Positions 62,898-64,000 of a stretch of 64,000 nt of DNA are shown here, piece after piece. Made by a program: the position numbers and the translations under genes. Position 1 is the first letter of the stretch. Each line of letters starts with the position of its first letter. This stretch comes from Epinephelus fuscoguttatus (Eukaryota > Chordata > Actinopteri > Perciformes > Serranidae): positions 30,496,856 to 30,560,855 of the forward strand of contig NC_064760.1 of assembly GCF_011397635.1 (NCBI RefSeq), written 5' to 3'. Below the pieces are notes generated by a model. The model ran no database searches. It saw only the letters and a list, made by a program, of their open reading frames with translations, and was not told the origin of the DNA.

Positions 62898-64000
62898 AAA
62901 CCACCAATGTTTGCATTGTACATTTCTGCAAACCATGGATCGTGGTTATGTTACATTCGTACATTACTTTGTCATGAATACACTGAACGTTTCTGAACAA
63001 CACTGTGGTGACAGTGCAGTTAGGTCTAAGCAAAAAAAACTCTTGGCCATGGTCAGAAAAGGATCTTTCTCTTTTGCAGTCAAAAGTGTGTCCTAGCACA
63101 TGTGTATTTACCTCCATCAGGGTATCTAACTATGTCCGTAAGCTCCGAAATTCTCATTTACATATACATTGCAACCGGTGTCTCATCATGCACGTGCAGC
63201 ATCTTGAAAATACAGGTACTTACAGGGACATACTTGAGAAATACGGAATTGTCTTTCGCATTTTCACTTGTTGGTTTCCGGTTTCCGCCTGCAGGTAGAG
63301 TGACGAAAAGCAGCAGCAAGCAGGCTAGTCACAAGTGCCAGTGCATTTGGAAAAAGGCAAAAAGGCAACGTGACTGGTGATTTCAAAAAACGAGGGTCAA
63401 CATCAGGGTAGCCTTTCCCAGGTGGAGAGAGCTGCTGAAGGAGAATCACAGCTAACAGCGGCTTACAGCTGTTAGCGCTGTTAGTGCTGTTAGCGACGCA
63501 GTGTTGCAAGGAGAGGGATGAGGTGTGTGAGGTTAAGCCACTTGTCAGTTGTCAAAAGACAAGACGTGATTGGTTTGTACTTCCATTGTCAACTCGCATG
63601 GCATGTGTCTGTGCAGGAGCCTGAATGAATACTCCATGAAGTATCAGATGACAGGGTTTCATCAATGTTATCATAGCTTTTTGGTACACAGCAGCTACCG
63701 TTGTTGCAATACACATTTGAAACAGTGAAGCACTAGAGTGCGTTATCCGTTTGAATGCAATATACGATCTCAACACTAGATGGGAGAAATTCCTACACAG
63801 TGCCTGTTAAAGATGCGTATGTATGGTGGCACAAAAACGGACGGAAAAGCAGGGACGGGTCGGTGAAAAACATCCAGATTAGTGGCTCAAACGCTGCTGG
63901 GAAATGCTGTGAAGGAGCACTAAAACAAACACTGGTGGAAACGTTTGGATTGCAAAAACATAAATTGCAAACATTTTCTTCTGGCAAATGGGCTGGTTTT
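62898..64000. other. Right edge, no gene recognised
   Basis: Frames here have no family resemblance. A short cluster of GCTGTTAGCG-like units lies at about 63466-63493. Confidence 0.45.

Overview
This window looks like a teleost (ray-finned fish) nuclear genome segment. Introns are short. Intergenic DNA is AT-rich and full of (CA)n and (GATA)n microsatellites, tRNA-derived SINEs, LINE tails and small DNA transposons of fish type. The recognisable proteins are vertebrate developmental or endocrine genes whose closest human counterparts sit together on 5q35.2. No bacterial, viral or organellar genes were seen.

Layout: all four supported protein-coding genes are on the minus strand, so the biological order runs from high to low coordinates. 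stc2 (stanniocalcin-2, four coding exons, 51879-55818, 285 aa) comes first. cpeb4 follows (ten coding exons 34558-44007, including alternatively spliceable 51-nt and 24-nt exons; 747 aa if all are used). Next is a small, lysine/arginine-rich three-exon gene (26176-30923, 158 aa) that I model here. Its C-terminus and position suggest it is the fish counterpart of human C5orf47. Last is an Msx homeobox gene (two exons, 10861-12803, 249 aa), best called msx2-like. From memory the human order is STC2-BOD1-CPEB4-C5orf47-NSG2-MSX2, so the order is kept. I find no BOD1 in the 45-51 kb gap and no NSG2 in the 13-26 kb gap, and stc2 points the same way as cpeb4 here, which I recall is not so in human. 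Loss after the teleost genome duplication plus a local inversion would explain this.

Region by region: 1-10.4 kb is gene-free, with a truncated SINE between long direct repeats, a ~600-bp dispersed repeat (a second, inverted copy lies near 58 kb), a PIF/Harbinger transposase fragment and a fold-back repeat. 10.4-13.1 kb is the msx2-like gene, whose intron holds a SINE nested in a LINE tail with a clear target-site duplication. 13.1-26.1 kb is a large intergenic space, probably regulatory for msx2, with hAT, fold-back and LINE ORF1-like remnants. 26.1-31 kb is the C5orf47-like gene with three transposon remnants in its introns. 31.8-45 kb is cpeb4, including a probable ~2.8-kb 3' UTR. 45-49.8 kb is a mostly featureless spacer. 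49.8-56 kb is stc2. 56-64 kb is intergenic with repeats.

The genes are not an operon and do not form one pathway. Msx2 is a homeodomain transcriptional repressor, CPEB4 regulates cytoplasmic polyadenylation and translation, and stanniocalcin-2 is a secreted glycoprotein. They are neighbours through conserved synteny. The observations most worth a second look are the modelled C5orf47-like gene, the two conserved alternative exons of cpeb4 with a large GATA/TATC inverted repeat lying exactly between them, and the pattern of CA tracts in exons and UG tracts in introns of stc2. I found no evidence of an undescribed multi-gene system.
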